Positions 7,976 through 15,543 of a DNA stretch of 51,369 nt are shown in pieces (the stretch's first letter is position 1; each line of letters opens with the position of its first letter). This DNA is from an uncultured Bulleidia sp. (lineage in GTDB: Bacteria; Bacillota_I; Bacilli_A; Erysipelotrichales; Erysipelotrichaceae). Location: the NCBI GenBank assembly GCA_934754415.1, contig CAKVIS010000009.1:1-51369 (forward strand). The letters are read 5' to 3'. Both the position numbers and the translations under genes were made by a program. Under the pieces are notes generated by a model that was not told where the DNA came from, searched no databases, and saw only the letters and a list, made by a program, of their open reading frames with translations.

Positions 7976-8027
7976 CATATTCACATAGATTTCAGACTCT
8001 CTTCCCATATCTACCATATTGCAAGTG

Positions 8028-8146
8028 TATAGTAATCAATGTAGTCAAGAAAGGAGTGAAGCATACTACTACACATCATTTTCCCTCCCCTTACAAAAAG
8101 TGATGAATAGTATAATTTCTGTTGGAGTGAGTTTCACTCCTTTTTT
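8028..8146 (+). ncRNA. Putative small RNA A with C-rich hairpin loop
   Basis: The unit has TATAGT (8028-8033) as a possible -10 and an intrinsic terminator at 8124-8146, giving an RNA of about 105 nt. TGTAGT (8040-8045) can pair with ACTACA (8068-8073), leaving a purine-rich AAAGGAG in the loop. A second hairpin pairs CATCA/TTTT (8074-8082) with AAAA/TGATG (8096-8105), with one bulged G. Its loop is CCCTCCCCTTACA. The loop includes CCUCC, complementary to Shine-Dalgarno sequences. No open reading frame with a properly spaced start is present. A paralogous unit follows at 8232-8368. Expression is inferred, not shown. Confidence 0.5.
8124..8146 (+). terminator. Intrinsic terminator of putative sRNA A
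   Basis: GGAGTGA (8124-8130) pairs with TCACTCC (8134-8140) around a 3-nt loop, followed by six T and further T-rich sequence. Confidence 0.8.
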
Positions 8147-8180
8147 CTTTTTAAAATAATTATGGGTTTTTATCACATGA

Positions 8181-8228
8181 TTGTTCACCTATTGTTCATT
8201 TTCCCTTCTCATTTTCTCCATAGAAAAT
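8181..8228 (+). promoter_or_regulatory. Direct repeats and palindrome upstream of putative sRNA B
   Basis: TTGTTCA occurs at 8181-8187 and 8192-8198, an 11-bp period. A perfect palindrome ATTTTCT-ccat-AGAAAAT lies at 8211-8228, ending 4 bp before the candidate -10 (8232-8237). The -35 position has no good match, so this layout suggests an activator or repressor site. Confidence 0.4.
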
Positions 8229-8231
8229 CTA

Positions 8232-8368
8232 TATAGTATGTACTGTAGAAAGGAGGTCAAATTAAACATTAGACATAACATATCATTTTCCTCTCCCCTT
8301 AAAATGAATGATATAAAATAACATAATTTTGAAAGAACGTGTTTCCCCAACGCGTTCTTTCTTTTTTT
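8232..8368 (+). ncRNA. Putative small RNA B with C-rich hairpin loop, paralogue of unit A
   Basis: The order of parts matches unit A: TATAGT (8232-8237), then AAAGGAG (8250-8256), then a hairpin, then a terminator. The hairpin pairs TCATTTT (8283-8289) with AAAATGA (8301-8307), loop CCTCTCCCCTT. An alternative register pairs ATATCATT (8280-8287) with AATGATAT (8307-8314). The predicted RNA is about 125 nt. Its terminator loop also contains TTTCCCC. Sequence between the conserved parts differs from unit A, so the two have diverged while keeping purine box, C-rich loop and terminator. The S66 peptidase gene begins only 16 nt after the T-run but seems to have its own promoter. Confidence 0.5.
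8331..8368 (+). terminator. Intrinsic terminator of putative sRNA B
   Basis: An 11-bp stem (8331-8341 with 8351-8361, one G-U pair) has a 9-nt loop and is followed by seven T. Confidence 0.85.
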
Positions 8369-8369
8369 G

Positions 8370-8378
8370 TGTTAAAGT
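8370..8378 (+). promoter_or_regulatory. Extended -10 promoter of the S66 peptidase gene, probably leaderless
   Basis: TGT-TAAAGT is followed by 6 nt (aattcc) and the ATG at 8385. It lies directly after the sRNA B terminator. No Shine-Dalgarno is present. Confidence 0.55.
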
Positions 8379-8384
8379 AATTCC

Positions 8385-9368
8385 ATGAAATATCCACAGT
8401 TTTTAAGAACCAATGATACTATTGGTATTTCCGCACCAAGCAGTGGTGTAGGAGAAAAAATAGACAGTTTCAATGCCTCTTTAGACACCTTACACAGACA
8501 GGGCTATTACACAAAAGAGACTGCCTCAGTAAGAAATCCTGACGCAAGATCTGCAAATGCCTTTGTAAGAGGACAGGAACTGACTTCTTTGTTTTCAGAT
8601 ACAGATGTCAATATGGTCATGTGTGCTGCAGGAGGAGACTTTTTAATTGAAACGCTGGAACACATCGACTTTGAAACACTTGCCTCACATCCAAAATGGT
8701 ATATGGGTGCCAGTGATCCTACAAGCATCTTATATTGCTATACCACAAAATATGATGTCGCAACCATCTATGGTTTAAATGCAGGAAGTTATGATCTTGG
8801 TGAAGACTTTGATTATGTACATACCAACCTGGAATATTTAAAAGGAAATCTGATTCCTCAGCATACCTACCCTATGTGTCTTCCAAAGGCAAAATTCATG
8901 GTAGAGGAAATTGCCTATGATACCCCTGATGAATGGTACAGCAATAAACAAACTTTCCATGTACGTGGAAGATGTATCGGAGGCTGTATCGATGTATTAA
9001 AAGATCTGATTGGTACACCATACGAAGATACCCTTGGTTTTATTGAAAGATATAAAGATGATGGCACAGTCTTCTACTTTGACAATTTCTCCATGAGTGC
9101 AGAGATGTTCTACAGAACTCTGTTACAGTTTAAATATGCAGGATGGTTCAGATACACAAAAGCTGTTTTGCTTGGAAGAGTTTTATTTGAATCCAGCGAA
9201 ACAGGTATGGACTATGCAGAAGCAATGCATTTAGCTTTACAGGATATGCCGTATATCTATTGTGCAGATATCGGTCACACCATTCCTGCCATGACTTTAA
9301 TCAATGGCGCCATGGTGGATGTAGACTTTGCTGACAATGCAGGCACCTTAACCTTTACATTGCAATAG
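8385..9368 (+). CDS. S66-family LD-carboxypeptidase / MccF-like peptidase
   Basis: 327 residues. The start (LRTNDTIGISAPSSG) and the nucleophile serine in YMGASDPTS (about residue 109) match the S66 family. The catalytic histidine is in GHTIPAMTLINGA near the C-terminus, and the glycine-rich RCIGGCIDVL segment links the two subdomains. Family members cleave L,D-peptide bonds in murein tripeptide recycling or detoxify microcin C-like compounds. The MccF subgroup fits the conserved C-terminal part, but the substrate cannot be told. There is no signal peptide. A Cof-type phosphatase follows 9 nt downstream, likely in the same operon. Confidence 0.85.
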   Translation: MKYPQFLRTNDTIGISAPSSGVGEKIDSFNASLDTLHRQGYYTKETASVRNPDARSANAFVRGQELTSLFSDTDVNMVMCAAGGDFLIETLEHIDFETLASHPKWYMGASDPTSILYCYTTKYDVATIYGLNAGSYDLGEDFDYVHTNLEYLKGNLIPQHTYPMCLPKAKFMVEEIAYDTPDEWYSNKQTFHVRGRCIGGCIDVLKDLIGTPYEDTLGFIERYKDDGTVFYFDNFSMSAEMFYRTLLQFKYAGWFRYTKAVLLGRVLFESSETGMDYAEAMHLALQDMPYIYCADIGHTIPAMTLINGAMVDVDFADNAGTLTFTLQ

Positions 9369-9377
9369 GAGGCATAT

Positions 9378-10232
9378 ATGGCAATCAGACTGATTTTTCT
9401 CGATATTGACGGAACATTAACCAACAGCAAAAAAGAAATTACCCCAAAAACTCTGCAGGCTTTATTACAGGCAGAACAACAGGGTGTAAGACTTGTTTTA
9501 GCCAGTGGAAGACCTGCCAAAGGCCTGGAAAAATTTTCAGATCTTTTACAGATGGAAAAATACGAAGGCTATTTTGTATGTAATAACGGGTCCATGATTA
9601 AAGATGCTAAAACCAAAGAAGTTCTTTTCAACCAGCCAATGAGTGTGGAAGAAACAAGATCTGTCTTAAGGCATTTAAAGAACTTCCCTGAAGTCAGAGC
9701 TATGATTGAAGATGGGGACTACATGTTAGTGGAAAATGTGTATCACAACTACATTACTCTTAACGACAAACCATTTAACTGCATGGAGTATGAAGCTCAC
9801 AGTAATCATTTCCTGCTTCATGAAGAAAGAGATTTATCTGCATATGTAGATTTCCCTGTTAATAAAATACTCACTTTTTCTGATCCGGAATATTTACAGG
9901 CACATCATACAGAAATGGCCGCCCCTTTCAAAGACACTTTATCCTGTATGTTTACAAGTGCTTTCTATTTTGAGTACACTGCCAAAGGAATAGATAAAGC
10001 TAAATCCATCGAAACTGTCTTTACAAAACTCGGGTATACTCCTGAAGAAATGATTGCTTTTGGAGACGGGCAGAATGATGCAGGTATGTTAAAGTACTGC
10101 GGTATTGGTGTAGCCATGGGCAATGCGATTGATGAAGTCAAAGCCATTGCGGATGAAGTCACTTTATCCAATGAAGAAGATGGTATTGCACAAACTTTAA
10201 TGAAATATATCCCTGGTATCAAAGTGGTCTGA
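9378..10232 (+). CDS. Cof-type HAD-superfamily phosphatase
   Basis: 284 residues of the HAD IIB (Cof) type. The nucleophile aspartate is in FLDIDGTLTNS (motif I), a Ser/Thr is in LASGRP (motif II), and the C-terminal FGDGQNDAGML is motif IV. Between them lies the large alpha/beta cap. Such enzymes hydrolyse sugar phosphates, pyridoxal phosphate or flavin mononucleotide; the substrate here is unknown. An AGGAGG ribosome site 6 nt before the ATG supports the start. The gene follows the S66 peptidase by 9 nt and ends in an intrinsic terminator that contains its stop codon. Confidence 0.9.
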   Translation: MAIRLIFLDIDGTLTNSKKEITPKTLQALLQAEQQGVRLVLASGRPAKGLEKFSDLLQMEKYEGYFVCNNGSMIKDAKTKEVLFNQPMSVEETRSVLRHLKNFPEVRAMIEDGDYMLVENVYHNYITLNDKPFNCMEYEAHSNHFLLHEERDLSAYVDFPVNKILTFSDPEYLQAHHTEMAAPFKDTLSCMFTSAFYFEYTAKGIDKAKSIETVFTKLGYTPEEMIAFGDGQNDAGMLKYCGIGVAMGNAIDEVKAIADEVTLSNEEDGIAQTLMKYIPGIKVV

Positions 10233-10246
10233 TGACCACTTTTTTT
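10222..10246 (+). terminator. Intrinsic terminator after the Cof-type phosphatase
   Basis: AAGTGGTC (10222-10229) pairs with GACCACTT (10234-10241), followed by a T-run. The stop codon lies in the loop. Confidence 0.85.
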
Positions 10247-10254
10247 CTTTATAG

Positions 10255-10287
10255 CCAAAAAAAAGGACTCTGCATTGCAGAATCCTT
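10255..10287 (-). terminator. Intrinsic terminator after the L,D-transpeptidase gene
   Basis: An 11-bp stem (10263-10273 with 10277-10287, one mismatch) with a 3-nt loop is followed on the minus strand by a run of T. Confidence 0.8.
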
Positions 10288-10293
10288 ATATGC

Positions 10294-11709
10294 TTAATAC
10301 ACGATAACCGGTGTTCCTACGCCAAAGGCTTCAAAGATACTTGATGCCACACCATACGGCAGGTTAATACAGCCATGAGAACCAATAGTATAGTACAATG
10401 TACCGCCAAAAGCAGGTTGCCATGTAGCATCATGTAAACCAACACCACCCCATGTGATAGGCATCCAGAAAGCTACAGGACTATCCCATGTTTCACCATT
10501 CCATGCAGTACCTTTCAGCTGTGCATTTCTCTGTCTGTTTAAAATTCTGAAACATCCGACAGGTGTATCCTGACCATGCGCAGGTAATCCTGTAACTACG
10601 TCAGATTCAAGATATAGCTGACCATTGATATATGCCCATAAATGCTGTGCACCAATACTGACTTCAATGTAGGTATTACCAAGATCATTTAACTGATCCA
10701 CGCCCCTGCTAAGTCCCTGCTGTACCCAGTAAAGCTGAGTAGTCTGTGTCTGTCCGGAAGTAAATACTCCATTTAACAGATCAATGGTTCCGGAAAGATT
10801 CATCTGATAGCCATAAGTATCACTGCTTCCTCCGCCTACTGTAATTTCACTTCCATAGGAAGTCACAAACTGACGTGTTTTGAACTGAGTATCGTATTTA
10901 TCTGCCAGATCATACACATATTGGGTTAAAGCATCATTGTTAATAGTCGCTGTGCCATCTTCCTGCAGATCAAACAGACCTGCCAGTGTTTCAGGAGTGA
11001 CTACTTCTGTTACACCATCTTCAAGATCCAATGTAATGATTTCATTATTTAAAGCATGCATGACATCCACCACATGATTGAGATGTTCATCTTCACTTGT
11101 GATTTCCGGTTTTTTATAACAGTTTGTTTCATCAAGGTCTACCGTCAGAATGTTTTCTTTCAAAGCTTCCTTCACTGCTTTTTCCACATTTTCCTGTATC
11201 AATGTAGTACCCTGATCTTCTTTGACTACTTCAAAGACACCATTACTGTCTGTATCAATATAGGCATCTTCAGGCGCTTCCATCTTATCTTCCTGCATTG
11301 CCTTCAGTTTCGTAATTTCCTTGGTAAGCATTGCAGAATCAAAGGATGTTTTCAGTTCTACTGTATATTCTGCTTTTTCAAAAAGATGAGCAGGCCAGGA
11401 ATATAAATTCTGCTGAGTTAAAAACTGTGAAACAGAGTCATCGGATGTCGAAACTTCATACTGAATGGAATCCAGAGAAATAGATTCCTCCCCATTCTTT
11501 CTTTCCTTCAGAATCACCGCATCTCCATCCGGTACGGAAACCACTTCTTCTGCCTGAAGAAACTGTAATCCGGATACGTCTTTACCATTTATAGTTGTAT
11601 TAGGAAAGAATCTGTCTTTATAGTAGTATGCCCCTGCTCCATACGCTATAGCTAAGATACCCGCAACAGATCCTGCACTAATACATGCAATCTTTACTTT
11701 TTTATCCAT
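10294..11709 (-). CDS. L,D-transpeptidase (YkuD domain) with N-terminal membrane anchor
   Basis: 471 residues. One N-terminal transmembrane segment (about 7-30) is followed by INGKDVSGL, typical of the PG-binding-4 domain family. Two such domains seem to fill residues 35-310. The C-terminal YkuD catalytic domain (about 350-471) starts at IEVSIGAQHLWAYINGQ. It has the conserved His in GVGLHDA and the SHGCINLP motif with the active cysteine. The enzyme should form 3-3 crosslinks in peptidoglycan or attach proteins to it, on the outer face of the membrane. The start has an AGGGGAAG ribosome site 6-7 nt upstream. It is a single-gene unit. Confidence 0.9.
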   Translation of the reverse strand: MDKKVKIACISAGSVAGILAIAYGAGAYYYKDRFFPNTTINGKDVSGLQFLQAEEVVSVPDGDAVILKERKNGEESISLDSIQYEVSTSDDSVSQFLTQQNLYSWPAHLFEKAEYTVELKTSFDSAMLTKEITKLKAMQEDKMEAPEDAYIDTDSNGVFEVVKEDQGTTLIQENVEKAVKEALKENILTVDLDETNCYKKPEITSEDEHLNHVVDVMHALNNEIITLDLEDGVTEVVTPETLAGLFDLQEDGTATINNDALTQYVYDLADKYDTQFKTRQFVTSYGSEITVGGGSSDTYGYQMNLSGTIDLLNGVFTSGQTQTTQLYWVQQGLSRGVDQLNDLGNTYIEVSIGAQHLWAYINGQLYLESDVVTGLPAHGQDTPVGCFRILNRQRNAQLKGTAWNGETWDSPVAFWMPITWGGVGLHDATWQPAFGGTLYYTIGSHGCINLPYGVASSIFEAFGVGTPVIVY

Positions 11710-11804
11710 ATCTCTTCCCCTAATTACCTCTAAGACTTCCTTATTATATACTATATGTCGTCACTTTTCTCAATGTCTGCCAGTGGAATTCTTAAATCTT
11801 TCTG

Positions 11805-11832
11805 AAAAAAAGACATTCTTTTTACAAGAATG
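11805..11832 (-). terminator. Intrinsic terminator after the CBS-protein gene
   Basis: CATTCTT (11814-11820) pairs with AAGAATG (11826-11832). The minus strand then has a run of seven T. The stop codon (11822-11824) lies in the loop. Confidence 0.8.
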
Positions 11833-12508
11833 CCTGTAATATCTCAGGAAGGTCCTGTGCAGTGATAATTCCCAAGGGGATTTCCTGTTCACTGCCATGT
11901 TCTGTCACAAGAATACCTAACAGCTGAATGCCGGATTGCAAGCCTTCTTCATAGGCATTCATCACATCCTGTACCGTTGCATGTTTATCCAGAATAGTCA
12001 CATATTTTTTAGTTTCAGAATCCAGCAAATCTTTAATCTGAGTTACTTTGCTGCGCTGTATTGCCCAGCTGCAGATAGCTTCTACCTTGATTAATCCTTT
12101 AAAAAGATTACCTTCATACACAGGAAGTTTGGAACTGCCTATTGTCCGCATAAGTTCATACGCACCCAGAATAGAATCTTCAGGGCTGACAATCTTTACA
12201 GGTTTTGAGATATACTGCATGACATTATCATCACTGGAAAGCAACTTTGCAAGATGCTCAATATCTTCCGTCACTTTGTCCGTCGGTTCCGCAATCACTT
12301 CATTATTACCGTCTCTAAGATGGACCAGAGCATTTCTGAGTTCTCCATATTCTCTTAATTCCTGCAGGTTTTTAGAAACAATCCAGGAATGTTTCTGTGC
12401 TTTAAACAATAACTGCTGAAAAGGCACATATCTGGAATCATTCACAATAACCGCAAGGGCATGCTCAATCACAGCATAGGCATCAAGAAATCTCTGTGCA
12501 TTATTCAT
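11822..12508 (-). CDS. CBS-pair protein with N-terminal HEPN-like helical domain
   Basis: 228 residues from the ATG at 12508, which has a GAAGGA ribosome site and overlaps the end of the upstream HAD gene by 8 bp. Residues 1-75 are helical and contain ELRNALVH (R58-N59-x3-H63), the R-x4-H signature of HEPN nucleases and their relatives. Residues about 93-228 form two CBS motifs (starting VKIVSPEDSILGAYELM and TKKYVTILDKHATVQDVM), which usually bind AMP, ATP or other adenine nucleotides. The fusion suggests an RNA-binding or RNA-cleaving domain gated by nucleotides, but that is inference. Stand-alone CBS proteins of this kind are usually left unannotated. An upstream in-frame ATG at 12544 would add 12 residues inside the HAD gene and is less likely. 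Confidence 0.75.
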   Translation of the reverse strand: MNNAQRFLDAYAVIEHALAVIVNDSRYVPFQQLLFKAQKHSWIVSKNLQELREYGELRNALVHLRDGNNEVIAEPTDKVTEDIEHLAKLLSSDDNVMQYISKPVKIVSPEDSILGAYELMRTIGSSKLPVYEGNLFKGLIKVEAICSWAIQRSKVTQIKDLLDSETKKYVTILDKHATVQDVMNAYEEGLQSGIQLLGILVTEHGSEQEIPLGIITAQDLPEILQAFL

Positions 12509-13328
12509 GACTATATCCTTCTCTGTCTTCCAGAATTGCGTCACATGCCATATGATCTATGATGTGTTTCACAAGTTTTTCCATGTCACTTCCTTCAGTG
12601 TAATCTGCTTTTGCCATGAAGTTGACACGTCTGTCATCAATCAGTTTTTTAGCCACAGCATCAGATTTATCATACACGGCAATAGATTTACCATCATACT
12701 CTTTGACCAGTCTCATACATGGCACATCTGTCAGTCCATCTGCTATATAGATCATTCTGGAAACAGGCACTGGTCTTTTAGATGGTTTAACATACTCATT
12801 CAAAGACTTATCGTCACTTTCATCCAGTACGCCTTTATTGATACGGAAAACATACTGTGTCTTTGTGGTATAGTTGACAATTCTTGCAGGCCATTTGGCA
12901 TTACCATCTTCATCATAATAATATCTGCAGGCATAGATCTTTTTGAATTCTCTGGCAATCGGACATTCTTCAATCACTTCGGACATACCGGAAGAAATAA
13001 TGTAATGTTCCACCATGAAGTCATGTTGTCGGCCATAGTCATTGATACGTTTAAACCAGGTGTCTACACCAGGAAACAGTTCCACTTCTTTTCCAAGTTC
13101 ATGGAAGTTTTCTCTTTTCAAAGGATTACCCGCATCTTCATATTTCTTCTGCAATAAATACAGATAGGCAGAAATGGAATCCATACAGTTACGCATGGAG
13201 AGTTCAGTCACTTCATTCCAGAATTCTTTTGCATTGTTATAGCCAAGAGAAGGAATCAAGGAGTATTCCTCCATGTCTTTTGGGGAGAGAGTTTTATCAA
13301 AATCGTATAATATAGCTAGTGTTTTCAT
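12501..13328 (-). CDS. HAD-superfamily phosphatase
   Basis: 275 residues. Motif I is YDFDKTLSP near the N-terminus. The serine of motif II is in IISSGMSE, a lysine is in the KGVLDE region, and motif IV reads IADGLTDVPCM. The cap lies after motif I, as in the phosphoserine-phosphatase-like subgroup. The substrate is unknown. The gene overlaps the downstream CBS/HEPN-like gene by 8 bp, so both are made from one mRNA and may share a role. The start has an extended -10 box 7 nt upstream and only a weak AGGA inside the spacer. Confidence 0.85.
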   Translation of the reverse strand: MKTLAILYDFDKTLSPKDMEEYSLIPSLGYNNAKEFWNEVTELSMRNCMDSISAYLYLLQKKYEDAGNPLKRENFHELGKEVELFPGVDTWFKRINDYGRQHDFMVEHYIISSGMSEVIEECPIAREFKKIYACRYYYDEDGNAKWPARIVNYTTKTQYVFRINKGVLDESDDKSLNEYVKPSKRPVPVSRMIYIADGLTDVPCMRLVKEYDGKSIAVYDKSDAVAKKLIDDRRVNFMAKADYTEGSDMEKLVKHIIDHMACDAILEDREGYSHE

Positions 13329-13335
13329 GTGTCCT

Positions 13336-13344
13336 ATTCTACCA
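13336..13344 (-). promoter_or_regulatory. Extended -10 promoter of the HAD-CBS operon, probably leaderless
   Basis: On the minus strand TGG-TAGAAT is followed by 7 nt (aggacac) and the ATG at 13328. Confidence 0.55.
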
Positions 13345-13345
13345 C

Positions 13346-13376
13346 AAAAAAAGAAGCAGAATATATATCTGCCTCT
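13346..13376 (-). terminator. Intrinsic terminator after pepV
   Basis: AGAAGCAGA (13352-13360) pairs with TCTGCCTCT (13368-13376) apart from one mismatch; the minus strand continues with T7. Confidence 0.8.
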
Positions 13377-14737
13377 TAGAGTTCTAATAAATTCAGAATT
13401 GCCTGTACGTAGATTTCAGCCTGCTGAACAAGTTCATCTACAGTTACCCATTCATTGGTATTGTGAATACGGTAATCATTGTTAGGGAATGCACATCCAA
13501 AGGCAATAGTATTATCTATGCCTTTAGCATAAGTACCTCCGCCAATGACCCAAGGCTGAGTTTCTGTATCGCCTGTTACTTCACGATACGCTTCCAGTAA
13601 GGAAGATACCAGTGGAGAATCCAGAGGATAGAACAATGGTTCTGTTGTATGACGAATCGTGATAACACCATTTTCATCTTCCAGAGAATCATTCCACTGC
13701 TTTAAGATCTGTTTGCTTGTAAATGTGACAGGGAAACGAATATCGATACTTCCCTCAATCACACCATCCTTCATATGAATGACACCTGTGTTCAGTGTCA
13801 GTTCTCCATATTCATCCTTGAAGTATACACCTGCAGACTTGCCATTTGTTTCAAGACCAAAGTGAGAACAGTAGAAATCACAGAACGGATCCTGGAATCC
13901 TGCAGAATGTAAACCAGTCAGCAGATAGCTGATGGCATTTCTGCCAAGATCAGGAGTGGACGCATGAGCTGCAACACCTGTTACAGTGATTACCACACCG
14001 TCTTCCACTTCTTCCATGGTATATTCAATGGAGCTGTTATTGAAATAATCTTCCAGAGCCTTCCTGGAGAAAGAAGCCTTTTCCACTTTGATTGTACATG
14101 TCTTACATACGACATTACCGACAGTACCACCCTGGATATCCAGAATATTTGTCTTTTTGGAACGATAGGTAGCTCCTACCATACCCTTTTCACCATACAC
14201 TAAAGGGAATTCTCCATCAGGAGTAAAACCGTAGTCTACACTGCCTTCTTTTTCCACATAGTGTTTCAAACATGCAGAACCGGATTCTTCATTGGTTCCC
14301 ATGATCAGACGGATACGCTTATTTACTGGAATTCCCATATCCCTGATAACTTTCATGGCAATCAAACTTGCCACAACAGCACCTTTATCATCGGAAACAC
14401 CTCTTCCGTATAAAGTACCTTCTTTTTCCACCATTGTGTAAGGATCTGTATCCCATCCGTCTTCCTTCTTTGCCGGAACAACGTCAAGATGTCCTACGAT
14501 ACCAATGAGCTTTTCCCCTTCGCCCATTTCAGCATACCCAATATAGTTATCCAGGTTAACAGTCTTAAAGCCATCTTCTTTACACATTTCCAGTGCTGCT
14601 TCAAGTACTGCTTTAGGACCAGGTCCAAATGGAGCATTTTCTTCTGCTTCACCAAGTTCAGATTTAACAGAAACAAGTTTTCCCAATCTATCTACTAATT
14701 CATTACGGTAGCCTTCTACCAGTTCTTTCATTTCCAT
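13376..14737 (-). CDS. pepV: Dipeptidase PepV (M20 family)
   Basis: 453 residues, normal for Sapep/PepV metallodipeptidases. Metal ligands are visible as GHLDVVP (His and the following Asp, about 83-89), the bridging Asp in YGRGVSDDKG, and the Glu pair in GTNEESGSA. The C-terminal histidine is in FGCAFPNNDYRIHNTNEW. The lid domain lies between about residues 180 and 370. The enzyme cleaves dipeptides such as beta-Ala- or X-Xaa in the cytoplasm, the last step after oligopeptide import. A CGGAGG ribosome site and a TATAAT box support the start. It probably forms a single-gene unit. Confidence 0.92.
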   Translation of the reverse strand: MEMKELVEGYRNELVDRLGKLVSVKSELGEAEENAPFGPGPKAVLEAALEMCKEDGFKTVNLDNYIGYAEMGEGEKLIGIVGHLDVVPAKKEDGWDTDPYTMVEKEGTLYGRGVSDDKGAVVASLIAMKVIRDMGIPVNKRIRLIMGTNEESGSACLKHYVEKEGSVDYGFTPDGEFPLVYGEKGMVGATYRSKKTNILDIQGGTVGNVVCKTCTIKVEKASFSRKALEDYFNNSSIEYTMEEVEDGVVITVTGVAAHASTPDLGRNAISYLLTGLHSAGFQDPFCDFYCSHFGLETNGKSAGVYFKDEYGELTLNTGVIHMKDGVIEGSIDIRFPVTFTSKQILKQWNDSLEDENGVITIRHTTEPLFYPLDSPLVSSLLEAYREVTGDTETQPWVIGGGTYAKGIDNTIAFGCAFPNNDYRIHNTNEWVTVDELVQQAEIYVQAILNLLEL

Positions 14738-14787
14738 GTATGCATTCCTCCGAATACTGATATGTAAGTATTATAATCCCCTTATAG

Positions 14788-15543
14788 CTAAAACACAATT
14801 TCCAACCCCACAGGACAGTGATCTGATCCAGTCACCTGATCATAGATGACAGAATCTTTTACATTCTGAATAATGTCCTGAGACACAAGGAAGTAATCAA
14901 TTCTCCATCCGGCATTTCTTTCTCTTGCCTTAAAACGGTAACTCCACCAGGAATACTGTACCTTTTCAGGATAAAGATATCTGAAAGTATCCACAAAGCC
15001 ACTTTGTAAAAGCTCTGTCATCTTAGCACGTTCTTCATCAGAGAATCCTGCGTTTTTGTGATTGGAAGCAGGGTTTTTAATATCGATTTCTTCATGTGCC
15101 ACATTCAGATCACCTGTATAGATAACAGGTTTACTTTGTCGTAATCTGTTCAGATGTGCTCTTAAATGATCTTCCCATTCCTGTCTGAAATCCAGACGCA
15201 CAAGCCCTTCTTTGGAATTAGGTACATAGGCACAGACAAAATAGAAATTCTCAAATTCAAGAGTAATCACTCTTCCTTCTTTACTGTCATCCCCTTCAAT
15301 ATCATACGATACAGATAACGGTTCCTTTTTTGTATATACCAGTGTACCGGAATAGCCTTTTCTTTCCGCACTGTGCATGTAGTAATGATAGCCTTCAAAC
15401 TTCAGACTGCCTTCCAGTTGTTCTGGCTGCATCTTTGTTTCCTGAATGGCAAAGATATCCGCATCCATCTGCTGAAAGAACTCTCTGAATCCTTTCTTTT
15501 CACAGGCACGAAGTCCGTTCACATTCCATGAGATACATTTCAT
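14788..15543 (-). CDS. xth: Exodeoxyribonuclease III (AP endonuclease, Xth/ExoA)
   Basis: 251 residues from the ATG at 15543. MKCISWNVNGLRA is the family start. The metal-binding Glu is in IQETKMQ; YTGDLNVAH holds the catalytic Asp and Asn; the C-terminal GSDHCPVGLEI holds the catalytic His. The enzyme cuts DNA at abasic sites and removes 3' blocks in base-excision repair. The start overlaps the pepP stop as ATGA, a classic coupled junction, so I reject the longer frame that begins at 15576 inside pepP. Confidence 0.93.
   Translation of the reverse strand: MKCISWNVNGLRACEKKGFREFFQQMDADIFAIQETKMQPEQLEGSLKFEGYHYYMHSAERKGYSGTLVYTKKEPLSVSYDIEGDDSKEGRVITLEFENFYFVCAYVPNSKEGLVRLDFRQEWEDHLRAHLNRLRQSKPVIYTGDLNVAHEEIDIKNPASNHKNAGFSDEERAKMTELLQSGFVDTFRYLYPEKVQYSWWSYRFKARERNAGWRIDYFLVSQDIIQNVKDSVIYDQVTGSDHCPVGLEIVF

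Noticed and set aside
8056..8103. Short GTG-started peptide inside putative sRNA A
   Set aside because: The GTG overlaps the AAAGGAG box itself, leaving no spacing, and unit B does not preserve an equivalent reading frame with a start.
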